DNA from: an uncultured Eubacteriales bacterium
GTDB taxonomy: Bacteria > Bacillota > Clostridia > Peptostreptococcales > Anaerovoracaceae
Assembly: GCA_900315485.1 (NCBI GenBank)
Contig: OMZI01000006.1
Coordinates: 1-64,000, forward strand
Reading direction: 5' to 3'
Length of the DNA stretch: 64,000 nt
Made by a program: the position numbers and the translations under genes
Notes under the pieces: model-generated
What the model was told of the DNA's origin: nothing
Databases searched by the model: none
Seen by the model: only the letters and a program-made list of their open reading frames with translations
Part shown: in pieces, positions 8,415 through 17,092 of the stretch
How positions within the stretch are numbered: the stretch's first letter is position 1
Layout: every line of letters begins with the position of its first letter

Positions 8415-8446
8415 AGTGCTATGCTCATTATGAGGTAGCACTTTTC
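8415..8446 (+). terminator. stem-loop at the end of the cargo operon
   Basis: AGTGCTA (8415-8421) pairs with TAGCACT (8436-8442), with an inner CTCAT/ATGAG stem, followed by TTTC. It probably ends transcription from the cargo operon. The U-run is short, so an operator role for the next gene is possible. Confidence 0.5.
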
Positions 8447-8467
8447 TTATGACTAAGGAGCTCTATT

Positions 8468-9688
8468 GTGAGGAAAGAAAGTATAAAGATAGAAGGATTC
8501 AAAAACATAGACAAGGTCAGTATTGAGCTTGGGGAAGGCATCACTGCGCTTGTATCACCAAACGGTTATGGCAAGTCTAATGCCATCGAGGCGATTCGAT
8601 TTGCCATGGATTTCATACATGCTGATCCTGATAGCAAGTCAGAAATGATGTCAAAGCTTTCCTGCGTTCCAATCAATAGGGACTTTGTAGGTAAAAACTT
8701 CTCTGTAGAGTTTTCATTTGTCCATGACTACGAGGACAGCTCATCAAAAGGAGTTTACGGTTTTGAATTCGAATGGCTGTATGACCCTGACCAAAGAGGT
8801 ATCGTTAAGGAGTGGCTGGAGATCCGCGAAGAGGAGAAATCTAAGCGGTTCAACAAAATGATAAGCCGCGATGGAAACGCTTATTATCGCTCGTCACCGA
8901 CCGGAAGATGCAGTACTCCGATAGAAGTTGCTCCGAATGAGCTGGTCATAAACCGCATAGCGCATGATTCTAAACTCTTTTATCACTCGATTGTCAGTGA
9001 ACTGAATCAGATAACCATGCATGACAATTTAACGGAACAGATCGATCTGCCAACGTTTCTATATGAACTGAAACAAAAGAATGCAACTCGTTTCCAGATA
9101 ATTGGGAGTGCTCTTACAACGGTCTTCGATGATATAGAAGCTATCGATGCCCAGCAGATCAGTGTCGCTAGGCAGCACGGTGTTAAGGCATCAAACAAAG
9201 TTCCATTTGTAAATGATAACAGTATGTACTCGCTGTATGTCAAAAAGAAAAGCCTGAATCAACCCATTGACTATAGATGCTTGTCCAGAGGGGAAAAAGC
9301 AGTCCTTATGATGATGGCGTGTCAGATGCTTTCAGAGCAAAGGGGCGATGTTCTGTTCTGCCTGGATGAACCGGAGAATTCCCTTCATCCTGAACTAATC
9401 CAATCATATATCGATTTGCTTGAGCAGCTTCAGTTATCCGCACCCGACTGCAGTATCCTGATCACAACTCAGAATCCGTTTATTCTTCAGTATCTTATGA
9501 CTCAAAAGATCTATATTGCTATACCGAATGAAAGAACTGCAGCTGACTTCAGAAAGATTAGTGACAAGCGCGTCAAGCAGCTTTGGAAGGACGCGGATTC
9601 ATGTAATGAGTCTGCAGGGCTATATATCCTAGATCTCTTATCATCAGACGAGGACGGGATCAAGCAGCTTAAGTCATATCTGGAATAA
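8468..9688 (+). CDS. AAA ATPase (RecF/OLD-like, AAA_15/AAA_21 type)
   Basis: A stand-alone ABC/SMC-like ATPase of 406 residues. It has a Walker A (SPNGYGKSNAIEAIRF, about residues 30-45), a signature-like LSRGEKAVLMMMACQM, a Walker B with the acidic pair in VLFCLDEPENSLHPEL, and a late histidine-type switch region (SILITTQNPFILQYL). Such proteins occur alone or with nucleases in anti-phage systems and on mobile elements. No nuclease or reverse transcriptase partner is adjacent. The start is GTG 8468 after AAGGAG (8456-8461). Its GC is lower than that of the cargo operon to its left, which suggests separate acquisition. Function unproven; defence is a guess. Confidence 0.7.
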   Translation: MRKESIKIEGFKNIDKVSIELGEGITALVSPNGYGKSNAIEAIRFAMDFIHADPDSKSEMMSKLSCVPINRDFVGKNFSVEFSFVHDYEDSSSKGVYGFEFEWLYDPDQRGIVKEWLEIREEEKSKRFNKMISRDGNAYYRSSPTGRCSTPIEVAPNELVINRIAHDSKLFYHSIVSELNQITMHDNLTEQIDLPTFLYELKQKNATRFQIIGSALTTVFDDIEAIDAQQISVARQHGVKASNKVPFVNDNSMYSLYVKKKSLNQPIDYRCLSRGEKAVLMMMACQMLSEQRGDVLFCLDEPENSLHPELIQSYIDLLEQLQLSAPDCSILITTQNPFILQYLMTQKIYIAIPNERTAADFRKISDKRVKQLWKDADSCNESAGLYILDLLSSDEDGIKQLKSYLE

Positions 9689-9724
9689 CAGAGAATTACA
9701 ATACAGCTGACGCACAGGGGTTAA

Positions 9725-11221
9725 TCATAAGAGCTCCTGTGCTTTTGTTTTATCTCGTGCCTGTTCTGGTGTCCCATCCAGAATGGCGTGGACATTTTTA
9801 CAGACGATGTCCAACTCCCGCAGGTATTTTTTCAGCTGCTTCTGATTGTTCCGCTGAGTGCGGTTTGCCTGATGCAGAAAGTCGCTCCAATAATCGTCTG
9901 TAATATCAGGTGCTATGATTTGTTCATTTGTATGGTGAATAGAATCGTCGAATCTGTCTATTACAGCTTCAGTCATTTTGCGTTCCTGCTCCAATTCCCA
10001 AAGTGTATTGTACCCATGTTCCTGCACATAGCAAATGGTCTTTGCCATTGTCTGTAGATTTGAAAGCTTGACCTTTCGGGCATAGGCCCTGCTCGCCTGA
10101 GCCTTAGCACACGACTGCAGATCAACGACCAGCTTTAGTTTTGTGCGAAAGCGCAGAACTGCAGCAAAGTCTTTTGTGTAGTCATAGGACGGATCATATT
10201 CCGGTGCCGTCTGAACAGACTTGGAGATTCCATGATCGGCTTTTTTATCAATACTCTCATTTCCAGGTAGCTGTTCGCCTCGGACACGTCCGGATTTGGC
10301 ATTACCTTCAAAAACTGGGATCAGAAAGTCTTCAGTATAATCATTACCGAGGTTTCTGCCGGTAATATATTTGCTGCGATCCGGATGCAGATAGCTGTAT
10401 CTGCCACGGCTGATTTTGAATCGTATACCATAATGCTTCTCCAGCTCTGCGCCGAATTCTTCCGGTGTGTGGGCATAGGAAGATACGTCTCTAATGGCAT
10501 CGCGAAGGATTTGCTTTTCTGTCTGAAAACGGGATTTCGCAGCGGTCGGTGTAGTTGCACTTTCAACAGCATTAATGACAACGCCCTCAATCTTCTTTCG
10601 ATACTCCCGATCAGATATCTTATCAGCAGCAGGGGAGAGAAGATCCACCTGATGAAGATGCTCACGCTCACAAATATCCATCAGAGTTTGCTGCATATGA
10701 GAAAGCAGCTTATCCGTGAGATGATGTTTGAAACCGGCACGGCTGTCGCAGGGACGTTCAGTGAAGTCGGTGGGTTCTATATCATCCTTCCTCACGCTGT
10801 TCAGAATAATATGCACATGTATATTACCGCTCTCATTGTGACCGTCGGTATGAGTACAAACCAAAGCTTGATGTCCAGCAAAATACTTCCGGGCAAATTC
10901 CATTCCGATCTCCTGCGCTTTGGCGCCCATGAGGCCGCGTTCTGTTTTATCCAAAGGATCAAAACTAATGATGTAGTGATGGGACTTGATCTCACGATCA
11001 CTACAGTTTTTGCAAAACGCTTTATTGACCTGATCACACTCCGCTGAGAATGTGAGTGGGTCACAGTTTAGTCCCTCAAGATAGATCTCATCACGGAGCA
11101 TCATGTGCCCATGATCATCGAGCAAAGGCTTCTGCGTGAATTCATCATGCTGGAATACCAGATACTCCAGTGCCTTGCTGTAATTCCTGTTCTTATTTGC
11201 GATGTGTTTCAGTATTGCCAT
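9725..11221 (-). CDS. MobA/VirD2-type relaxase
   Basis: The nicking enzyme for transfer of this element. The N-terminal domain has the early tyrosine region (NKNRNYSKALEYLVFQHDE) and the HxxxHxH metal site in HTDGHNESGNIHVHIILNSV at about residues 125-145. The C-terminal half is basic and helical with coiled-coil character. I chose ATG 11221 because AGGTGA lies about seven bases upstream; ten more codons are open to 11251. The start overlaps the 3' end of mobC, as usual for such operons. The two genes diverge from the recombinase operon, with the probable oriT between. Confidence 0.85.
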   Translation of the reverse strand: MAILKHIANKNRNYSKALEYLVFQHDEFTQKPLLDDHGHMMLRDEIYLEGLNCDPLTFSAECDQVNKAFCKNCSDREIKSHHYIISFDPLDKTERGLMGAKAQEIGMEFARKYFAGHQALVCTHTDGHNESGNIHVHIILNSVRKDDIEPTDFTERPCDSRAGFKHHLTDKLLSHMQQTLMDICEREHLHQVDLLSPAADKISDREYRKKIEGVVINAVESATTPTAAKSRFQTEKQILRDAIRDVSSYAHTPEEFGAELEKHYGIRFKISRGRYSYLHPDRSKYITGRNLGNDYTEDFLIPVFEGNAKSGRVRGEQLPGNESIDKKADHGISKSVQTAPEYDPSYDYTKDFAAVLRFRTKLKLVVDLQSCAKAQASRAYARKVKLSNLQTMAKTICYVQEHGYNTLWELEQERKMTEAVIDRFDDSIHHTNEQIIAPDITDDYWSDFLHQANRTQRNNQKQLKKYLRELDIVCKNVHAILDGTPEQARDKTKAQELL

Positions 11222-11585
11222 TATGTTCACCTGCCATTCTAAGGGCGACATTTCTTATCTCCATGATCCCGGATACCGCTTCGTTGATATCCTCCAGGAT
11301 CGACTTTGACTGAAGACCGCCTGTATTGAAGTAACGTGCAATCTGATTCAGATTATTTCCAATCGCACTTAACTCTCTCGTCAGTTTCTGAATCTCAGGA
11401 AAGTCTGCGACGATCCGATATTCTGTATTGATGCTGCCGTGAACTGCCTGTTGGCGAATGTATTCCGCCATAGACAGCCCTGCCTTTTCAGCATTTCTTA
11501 TCACTATGCTGTGCTGTGTCTCGCTTAACCGCACAGGGATCACGTGCAGCTTCGTTTGTGATTCGTTCTTCTTTGGTCTTGCCAT
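11193..11585 (-). CDS. mobC: MobC-like relaxosome accessory protein
   Basis: A 130-residue DNA-binding accessory protein expected to bind oriT and help the relaxase. The N-terminal half has a ribbon-helix-helix pattern (KLHVIPVRLSETQHSIVIRNAEKAGLSMAEYIRQQAV). The C-terminal half contains the family-typical LSAIGNNLNQIARYFN and a terminal helix. It overlaps the relaxase gene by about 29 bases and is first in the leftward mobilisation operon. Confidence 0.85.
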   Translation of the reverse strand: MARPKKNESQTKLHVIPVRLSETQHSIVIRNAEKAGLSMAEYIRQQAVHGSINTEYRIVADFPEIQKLTRELSAIGNNLNQIARYFNTGGLQSKSILEDINEAVSGIMEIRNVALRMAGEHNGNTETHRK

Positions 11586-11626
11586 AGTAGTCCTTTCCTG
11601 TAAAGGCGGTCGTATTAACAGAGGGT

Positions 11627-11646
11627 ATGGGGAGCGTTATCCCCAT
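11627..11646. other. probable oriT core inverted repeat
   Basis: ATGGGG (11627-11632) and CCCCAT (11641-11646) form a perfect inverted repeat with an 8-base spacer, about 40 bases upstream of mobC in the divergent gap. This position and structure are typical of oriT for MobA/MobC systems. The nick site cannot be placed from the sequence. Confidence 0.5.
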
Positions 11647-11740
11647 CAAGATGACAGGTATAGAAAAGCCGGTTTCGGGTTTTCGTATACGCTGGCGAAT
11701 CTTGCTCTATGCGACAGCAACCTATCTTGATTAAAAAAAT

Positions 11741-11849
11741 GCCTCTCACCTATACCGACAAAAAACGCGTTTAGGCAAACTCTTTTAAAAAAGTTTTTTG
11801 TTTGGAGCTTGCCTTTTTGAAGAATTTGTCGGTGTAAGTGAAGGGAGGC
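11741..11849 (+). promoter_or_regulatory. nested inverted repeats with internal terminator
   Basis: Outer arms 11741-11763 and 11825-11849 are imperfectly complementary over about 22 bases (GCCTCTCACCTATACCGACA against TTTGTCGGTGTAAGTGA plus GGGAGGC). Inside, AGGCAAACTC (11773-11782) pairs with GAGCTTGCCT (11805-11814) and is followed by TTTTT, a good intrinsic terminator. The outer right arm includes the GGGAGG binding site of the DUF6870-like gene. The layout suits an attenuator or a control of translation. Confidence 0.55.
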
Positions 11850-11857
11850 TTTGAAAA

Positions 11858-12142
11858 ATGAGATATGAAAATGCAGAAGATCTTAAGAGACAGCTTGTGA
11901 AAATGAAGAAGGAAGATATCAGGAGCATCAGTCCGGAGGACGTTATAGATATCCAGGATATCAAGATCGACAAAAGACTGCCGCCTCAGAAGAGGATTCT
12001 TTCCTTGCTGGAGCAAGTACCGAATCCATATGCCTACAAAGTAGGTGAGACTGTTGTGAAGGTGAGTTTCTCGGGGAACGGGAGGACGCTGCAGGACTGC
12101 ATGGAAGATTATCTGAAGGTGGACATGCTGTATCCAATGTGA
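11858..12142 (+). CDS. DUF6870-like small protein
   Basis: A 94-residue protein resembling the small DUF6870 family often placed before serine recombinases in clostridial elements. Family-like features are VIDIQDIKIDKRLPPQKRI, LEQVPNPYAYKVGETVVKVSFS, and a final TLQDCMEDYL helix. Its role is unknown; the position suggests a regulator or accessory of recombination. GGGAGG at 11843-11848 sets ATG 11858. It reads away from the mobilisation genes and is followed by about 115 bases before the recombinase operon. Confidence 0.55.
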   Translation: MRYENAEDLKRQLVKMKKEDIRSISPEDVIDIQDIKIDKRLPPQKRILSLLEQVPNPYAYKVGETVVKVSFSGNGRTLQDCMEDYLKVDMLYPM

Positions 12143-12213
12143 AATTTGGTTATTGTCAAAACAGAGAGACTGTGGTAGATTGTTCTTGGGTCATAATAAA
12201 CAAGACATATAAG

Positions 12214-12263
12214 AAGCCATTGATTTCTTTGTAATGACAGATTGCAAAGGAGGTCAATGGCTT
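12214..12263 (+). promoter_or_regulatory. hairpin covering the start of the recombinase operon
   Basis: AAGCCATTGA (12214-12223) is perfectly complementary to TCAATGGCTT (12254-12263). Inside, CTTTG (12227-12231) pairs with CAAAG (12245-12249). The 3' side holds both the AAAGGAGG binding site and ATG 12257 of the first recombinase. As RNA this would hide the start site, so translational control is likely. With the TTTT that follows the arm it could also act as a weak terminator. Confidence 0.55.
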
Positions 12264-13909
12264 TTATGCGTGCAAACAAAAAAGAAATCTACCATGCTGC
12301 GATATATCTGAGACTGTCCCGTGATGACGAGGGCAAGAAAGAGAGCGACAGCATCCATAATCAGCGTGAGCTGCTCAAATCTTATATCGAATCCCATCCT
12401 GACATCAAACTGTACGGTGAGTATTCCGATGACGGTTATACCGGCACTAACTTCGACAGACCCGGTTTTCAGAAAATGATGGATCTCGTCCAAAAGAATG
12501 TGATCGACTGTATCATCGTCAAGGATCTCTCACGGCTTGGCCGTAATTACATCGAGACCGGAAGATACATCGATCAGATCTTTCCTATGCTCGGAGTTCG
12601 ATTTATTTCCATCAATGACAATTACGACAGTGCCAGTGAGTCGAACGAAGCTGATGAGATCATCATTCCGTTCAAAAATCTGATCAACGACGCCTATTGC
12701 AGAGATATCTCCATGAAGGTCAGAAGCCAGCTAGATACCAAACGTAAGAACGGTAAGTTCGTCGGGAGCTTTGCTGCTTACGGGTACAAGAAAGATCCCA
12801 ATGATGTAAATAAACTGATCGTCGATGATAAGGCGGCGGAGGTCGTGAAGATGATCTTCAATCTGCGGCTTGAAGGATACAGCCCGGGACGCATCGCAGA
12901 CAAGCTGAACAATATGGGAATCGCATCGCCGCTGCAGTATAAGCGGTCCAGTGGTACCAATTTTGTTTGCAGCTATCTGAGCAGCGATAACCCGAGGTGG
13001 CATCATGGCAACGTGAAGAACGTGTTGACCAATGAGATATATATCGGTGTCCTGGCACAAGGCAAGAAGCGCAAGGTCAATTACAAAGTCAAGAAGCTTC
13101 AGCCGGTGGATGAAAAGGACTGGATCAAAGTCGAAGGCGTTGTTGAACCGATCATCTCAAAAGAGGTCTTCGACAGAGTGCAGTATATAGATCAGTTCGA
13201 TATGCGTACTGCTCCGGAGAAAGAAACCGTGAATCTTTTTTCCGGACTGGTGAAGTGCGGCGACTGCGGACAGAACATGATTCGCCACGTCACTCATACT
13301 GGGCGCAAGGATCATATCTATTACGAGTGCTCCTCAACGAAATATGGGCAGTGTTCCTATCATCGTATAAATGAAAAAACGCTGGAGAAAGCAGTCCGGG
13401 AAATAGTCCAGAATCAGATAGAACTGGTGCTGGACTTTGACCGGCTCGGACGAGCGATGGATCACCAGCCTTTGGAAGCCAGACGCGTTAAGGTGATCGA
13501 TGAGCAGATTGCAAATCTGGATAAGGAAGAAGCCAGATATCGGGGACTGAAGAAAAAACTCTTCGAGAACTATCATGACGGCATCATCGATCAGGAAGAC
13601 TACGACGAGCTTACCGTAAGCTACAACAACAAGATCAGTCAGATCGAAGAGACCAGAATTTCGCTGACAGAGAAAAAGGAGAACATCTTGAGCGAGCCGC
13701 TGCTGCCGTCAGACTGGATCTCGGAAGTCAGGAACTTCGGCAGTGTCCAGAAACTGACTCGCAAGGCACTTGTGATGATGGTTGATCAAATTATTATTCA
13801 CAGCAGATATGAGATCGAAGTCAAGTTCCATTACGGTGATGAGATCATGGCGCTCGCGGAGCTTCTTGGGAAGAAAGCGAGCTGTCAGAAAGGGGTGATC
13901 GCTGTATGA
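12257..13909 (+). CDS. large serine recombinase 1
   Basis: A site-specific recombinase of the resolvase/invertase superfamily, about 550 residues. The catalytic domain has the nucleophile serine in YLRLSRDDEG, the dimer region, SDDGYTGTNFDRPGF, and the arginine motif DLSRLGRNYIETG. The recombinase DNA-binding domain follows (YGYKKDP, YSPGRIADKLN), then a zinc ribbon (VKCGDCGQNM) and a long coiled coil (about 420-500). ATG 12257 follows AAAGGAGG closely; ATG 12266 is an alternative with more usual spacing. It is first of four overlapping recombinase genes, likely responsible for excision and integration of the element. Confidence 0.9.
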   Translation: MAFMRANKKEIYHAAIYLRLSRDDEGKKESDSIHNQRELLKSYIESHPDIKLYGEYSDDGYTGTNFDRPGFQKMMDLVQKNVIDCIIVKDLSRLGRNYIETGRYIDQIFPMLGVRFISINDNYDSASESNEADEIIIPFKNLINDAYCRDISMKVRSQLDTKRKNGKFVGSFAAYGYKKDPNDVNKLIVDDKAAEVVKMIFNLRLEGYSPGRIADKLNNMGIASPLQYKRSSGTNFVCSYLSSDNPRWHHGNVKNVLTNEIYIGVLAQGKKRKVNYKVKKLQPVDEKDWIKVEGVVEPIISKEVFDRVQYIDQFDMRTAPEKETVNLFSGLVKCGDCGQNMIRHVTHTGRKDHIYYECSSTKYGQCSYHRINEKTLEKAVREIVQNQIELVLDFDRLGRAMDHQPLEARRVKVIDEQIANLDKEEARYRGLKKKLFENYHDGIIDQEDYDELTVSYNNKISQIEETRISLTEKKENILSEPLLPSDWISEVRNFGSVQKLTRKALVMMVDQIIIHSRYEIEVKFHYGDEIMALAELLGKKASCQKGVIAV

Positions 13910-15405
13910 GATGTGCGAGCTATGTCAGAACGACCTGCTATGATCCGACAGTCGATGTGGGAAGCAGCCCGATGTCAGATCAGAGAGAGAGGATCCGTGA
14001 ATTCGCCAGAAAGCATCACTGGAGGATATCCAACCGGTATTCCGACCGCCTGCGAGATCGGAAAATGAACGACGGCTTTCAGGAATTCAAGAGGGATGCG
14101 CTGAACCGCACCTTCGACTGCATAATCGCAGATTCTATCTTTTATCTCGGTGCAGATGTGTATCAGACGATTCACTTCCTGAAAAAGTCATATTGCCCGG
14201 CGGGGCTAGAATTCGCTTTTGTGGATGATGACTTCTATTCCGGCGAGCATACTTCGGAAGAGATCTATAAGTACCTGAATGACAAGAGGACAGAGATCAA
14301 CGGCATAATGGCCAAGGTCAGAATGCAGGAGTCATCCGTCGAGTCATACTTCAGCGTTTATGGTTTTCGCTATTACAAAGATGAGCATAGGGTAGAGGTG
14401 GAGCCGCATGCAGTAGAGATCATACGGGAGATATACGAAAGACTCAGCAAGGGCGAAAAACCGCAGTCAATTGCAGATGATCTTACCAGTCGTGGCGAAG
14501 AAAGTCCTTCAGATTATTTCTGTAAGCAGCGTGGATGGCCGCTCAGGAGAAGCGGCAGGGAATGGAACAACAAGTCAATAAGAACGATCAGCACGAATAC
14601 CAAATATATCGGTAAATGGGACTGCTCCTATGATCCGGAAAAGCTGCAGATAAACTGCGGTGCCATTGTGGATCCAGAGCTCTTTGAAAAGGTACAGCAG
14701 ATAACACATGACCGGTATTATCAGTTGCCTACAAAGCGGCTGCCGTCACCTTATGCGAATCTGATGTGGGACAAGGAATCCGGAATGAAGATCCACTACT
14801 TCAACAACACTCGCACGAAGCATAGCGATGTTAGGTTCAAATATCCGAAGGAAAAGGACATCAAGTATGAGCGTGCGTATATGCCATATGCGGAATTCCA
14901 TGAGAAAGCACAGGATGCGCTGCTGCAGGAAAAGCTGGTTTGTGAGAATGTGCTTCGGATGCTGAATACGGAAATGTCAAAGGCATGGATCGCTGGAAGA
15001 ATGCAGGATATGCAGAGCGAGTTTCCGGGATTGCTCTCGCAGATGCAGTCGCTGGAGAACATCAGGATGGATGCATATGGCAAATATAGTAGCGGAGATC
15101 TTTCTGAAGAAGAGTACAAATCCATTGAAGCAGAAATCACCAGACAGCTGTCTGAGGTTGACGCCAAGACGATGAGGCTGTATGAGAGGATCCGGAAATT
15201 CAACCTGTCATATTCTGAGGACAATCCATGGATCCGCCTGTTCAGCACATTTGATGAGACAAGAAAACTCACGAGGAAATATGCGATCAGATATGTAGAC
15301 AAGCTTCTCATTTATCGTTTTGAGTCTGTAGAACTTGTTCCGCGTGAGAAGGAATGGAGGGACATATTCCCGGCAGAATGGCTGGAGGTGGAATGGGATG
15401 GCTAG
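13906..15405 (+). CDS. serine recombinase 2, catalytically degenerate
   Basis: A 499-residue member of the serine recombinase family that has lost its active site. The N-terminal motif that normally reads Y-x-R-x-S is YVRTTC, with threonine in place of the nucleophile. The usual DLSRLGRN is DSIFYLGADVY, so both catalytic arginines are gone. The recombinase domain (YGFRYYKDEHRVEVEPHAVEII, GEKPQSIADDL) and the C-terminal helical region remain, but no zinc-ribbon cysteine pairs are visible. The reading frame is intact and overlaps its neighbours by ATGA and about 8 bases, so it is probably kept for a structural or regulatory role, for example as a partner subunit or directionality factor. Confidence 0.85.
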   Translation: MRCASYVRTTCYDPTVDVGSSPMSDQRERIREFARKHHWRISNRYSDRLRDRKMNDGFQEFKRDALNRTFDCIIADSIFYLGADVYQTIHFLKKSYCPAGLEFAFVDDDFYSGEHTSEEIYKYLNDKRTEINGIMAKVRMQESSVESYFSVYGFRYYKDEHRVEVEPHAVEIIREIYERLSKGEKPQSIADDLTSRGEESPSDYFCKQRGWPLRRSGREWNNKSIRTISTNTKYIGKWDCSYDPEKLQINCGAIVDPELFEKVQQITHDRYYQLPTKRLPSPYANLMWDKESGMKIHYFNNTRTKHSDVRFKYPKEKDIKYERAYMPYAEFHEKAQDALLQEKLVCENVLRMLNTEMSKAWIAGRMQDMQSEFPGLLSQMQSLENIRMDAYGKYSSGDLSEEEYKSIEAEITRQLSEVDAKTMRLYERIRKFNLSYSEDNPWIRLFSTFDETRKLTRKYAIRYVDKLLIYRFESVELVPREKEWRDIFPAEWLEVEWDG

Positions 15406-17092
15406 ACCGAGCAGGAGAAATAATCAGAATAAAAAAGGACTTTCACAGATACCTGTAACTGTGGCGCCAAAGGTTGCAGCCGGAGCGTATATCCGCTTCT
15501 CTGTAGAGACCGAGGACGAAGGATCTACAGAAACACAGTTGGAACTGATCCGCAGTTTTGTCTCCAAGCAGGAAGGTTTGGAGCTTAAGGACATATATAT
15601 CGATAACGGCTACACCGGCACCAACTTTGACAGACCGGAGTTCCGTCGGCTTATGCAGGATGTGCAGAACGGGAAGATCCAGTGCATCGTCGTGAAGGAC
15701 TTGTCCCGGTTCGGAAGAAACTTCCTTGAAGCTGGATATTATATCGAGACGCTGCTGCCAAAGCTCAATGTCAGACTGATCGCGATCAATGATGACTTTG
15801 ACAGCAGCAGACAGCGTGACCAGGATGCGATATCAGTTCCGATCAAAAACATGGTCAATGAGATGTATGCCCGCGACTATTCCAAAAAGGTGAGCAAAGT
15901 CAACGAGGCAAGACGTAAGAGTGGAACGTATACCATTGAGACTTCTGTCTATGGGTATTCGGTGGATAAAGAAAACAATATCTTCGTCGTTAATCCGGAC
16001 ACTGCACCGATCGTACAGCTGATCTTCCGATGGTTCCTCGCAGGATATACTAGCGCGGAAATCGCAAAGCGTCTGAATGCGTTGGGCGTCATCACTCCGA
16101 TGGAATATAAGTGTGACAACGAATTCAAAAAGGAAATGACCGGGAAGCGGCTCTGGGATTCTAATAAGGTGCGAATGATCCTGAAGCGAGAGACCTACAT
16201 GGGCGACTGGTGCCTGGGTACGAAACTGACGGCGTTATATAAAAATTACAAGGATAAAAAGATCCCTCGCGAAGAATGGACAGTCTATAAAGACTACCAT
16301 GAGGCGCTTGTCACTAGAGAGGATTTCGCGGCTGTCAGGGAGATCATGGAAGAATCGCTGGCGAACAGGAGAGCAGTGATTAGGAAGGGACACGAGTTAA
16401 ATCCGGAGTTAGATAATTTGTTTACCAACATGGTCTATTGCGGACGCTGCGGCAGAAAGCTTCATCTGGAGACGAAAAGATATCCCAGTGGCAAAGTCAA
16501 ACTAGAAGGTGCTGCATACGTATGTAAAGGCAGGATCGGACCGGACAATGAGGACGGATGTTATCTCAGGATGGAACTGGATTCGCTGAAGATCATTGTC
16601 GCAGATCAGCTTCAGATGATCATAAACAGCATGGTCGATCAGGAAAAGATAATCAAGAAACTGCGAAAGAGGCGCAGCGACAAGAATCCGATCCACAGGT
16701 ATAAGAACAAGATCCAGAGTCTGACGTTCAAAGAACAGAAGGTAGCTGAAAAGATACAGAAGTTGTACGAGAATCTCGCGTCCGACCTAATCGATCAGGA
16801 TCAATACAAAGAACTCCGCCAGAAGTACCAGAAAGAACGGGATTCCATTGCAAAAGAAATGGAAAAGTATCAGAGCATGCTCAGGCAGGCCGAGGATAAG
16901 ATGAATCAGTTTTGTGATATGACAGAGATGCTTCGGCAGAAGTTCGAACACATGATACTGGATCGTGAGCTGCTCGAATATCTGGTAGAGAAGGTCATTG
17001 TGTATGAAGATCAGAGAGTGGAAATAATTCTACGCTGTAACGATGTGTTCGATGCAGTGGCGACGATGCTGGAAGGCGGTGATCCAAAATGA
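15398..17092 (+). CDS. large serine recombinase 3
   Basis: A 564-residue serine recombinase. After a basic N-terminal extension (MARPSRRNNQNKKG) comes the catalytic motif AYIRFSVETEDEGS, then DNGYTGTNFDRPEF, and DLSRFGRNFLEAG. The DNA-binding domain (YGYSVDKENN, YTSAEIAKRLNALG), a zinc ribbon (VYCGRCGRKL with a later VCKGRIG), and a coiled coil (about 430-520) follow. ATG 15398 is preferred because GGAGGTGG lies seven bases upstream; the upstream in-frame extension overlaps the previous gene. It overlaps the next gene by ATGA. Confidence 0.9.
   Translation: MARPSRRNNQNKKGLSQIPVTVAPKVAAGAYIRFSVETEDEGSTETQLELIRSFVSKQEGLELKDIYIDNGYTGTNFDRPEFRRLMQDVQNGKIQCIVVKDLSRFGRNFLEAGYYIETLLPKLNVRLIAINDDFDSSRQRDQDAISVPIKNMVNEMYARDYSKKVSKVNEARRKSGTYTIETSVYGYSVDKENNIFVVNPDTAPIVQLIFRWFLAGYTSAEIAKRLNALGVITPMEYKCDNEFKKEMTGKRLWDSNKVRMILKRETYMGDWCLGTKLTALYKNYKDKKIPREEWTVYKDYHEALVTREDFAAVREIMEESLANRRAVIRKGHELNPELDNLFTNMVYCGRCGRKLHLETKRYPSGKVKLEGAAYVCKGRIGPDNEDGCYLRMELDSLKIIVADQLQMIINSMVDQEKIIKKLRKRRSDKNPIHRYKNKIQSLTFKEQKVAEKIQKLYENLASDLIDQDQYKELRQKYQKERDSIAKEMEKYQSMLRQAEDKMNQFCDMTEMLRQKFEHMILDRELLEYLVEKVIVYEDQRVEIILRCNDVFDAVATMLEGGDPK

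Noticed and set aside
10385-11047. Plus-strand open frame of 220 codons opposite the relaxase
   Set aside because: The relaxase on the other strand has clear catalytic motifs; this frame has none and no binding site.
11621-11760. A CRISPR-like or tandem repeat array near mobC
   Set aside because: The repeats are inverted pairs of different sequence, with no regular spacing or repeated unit.
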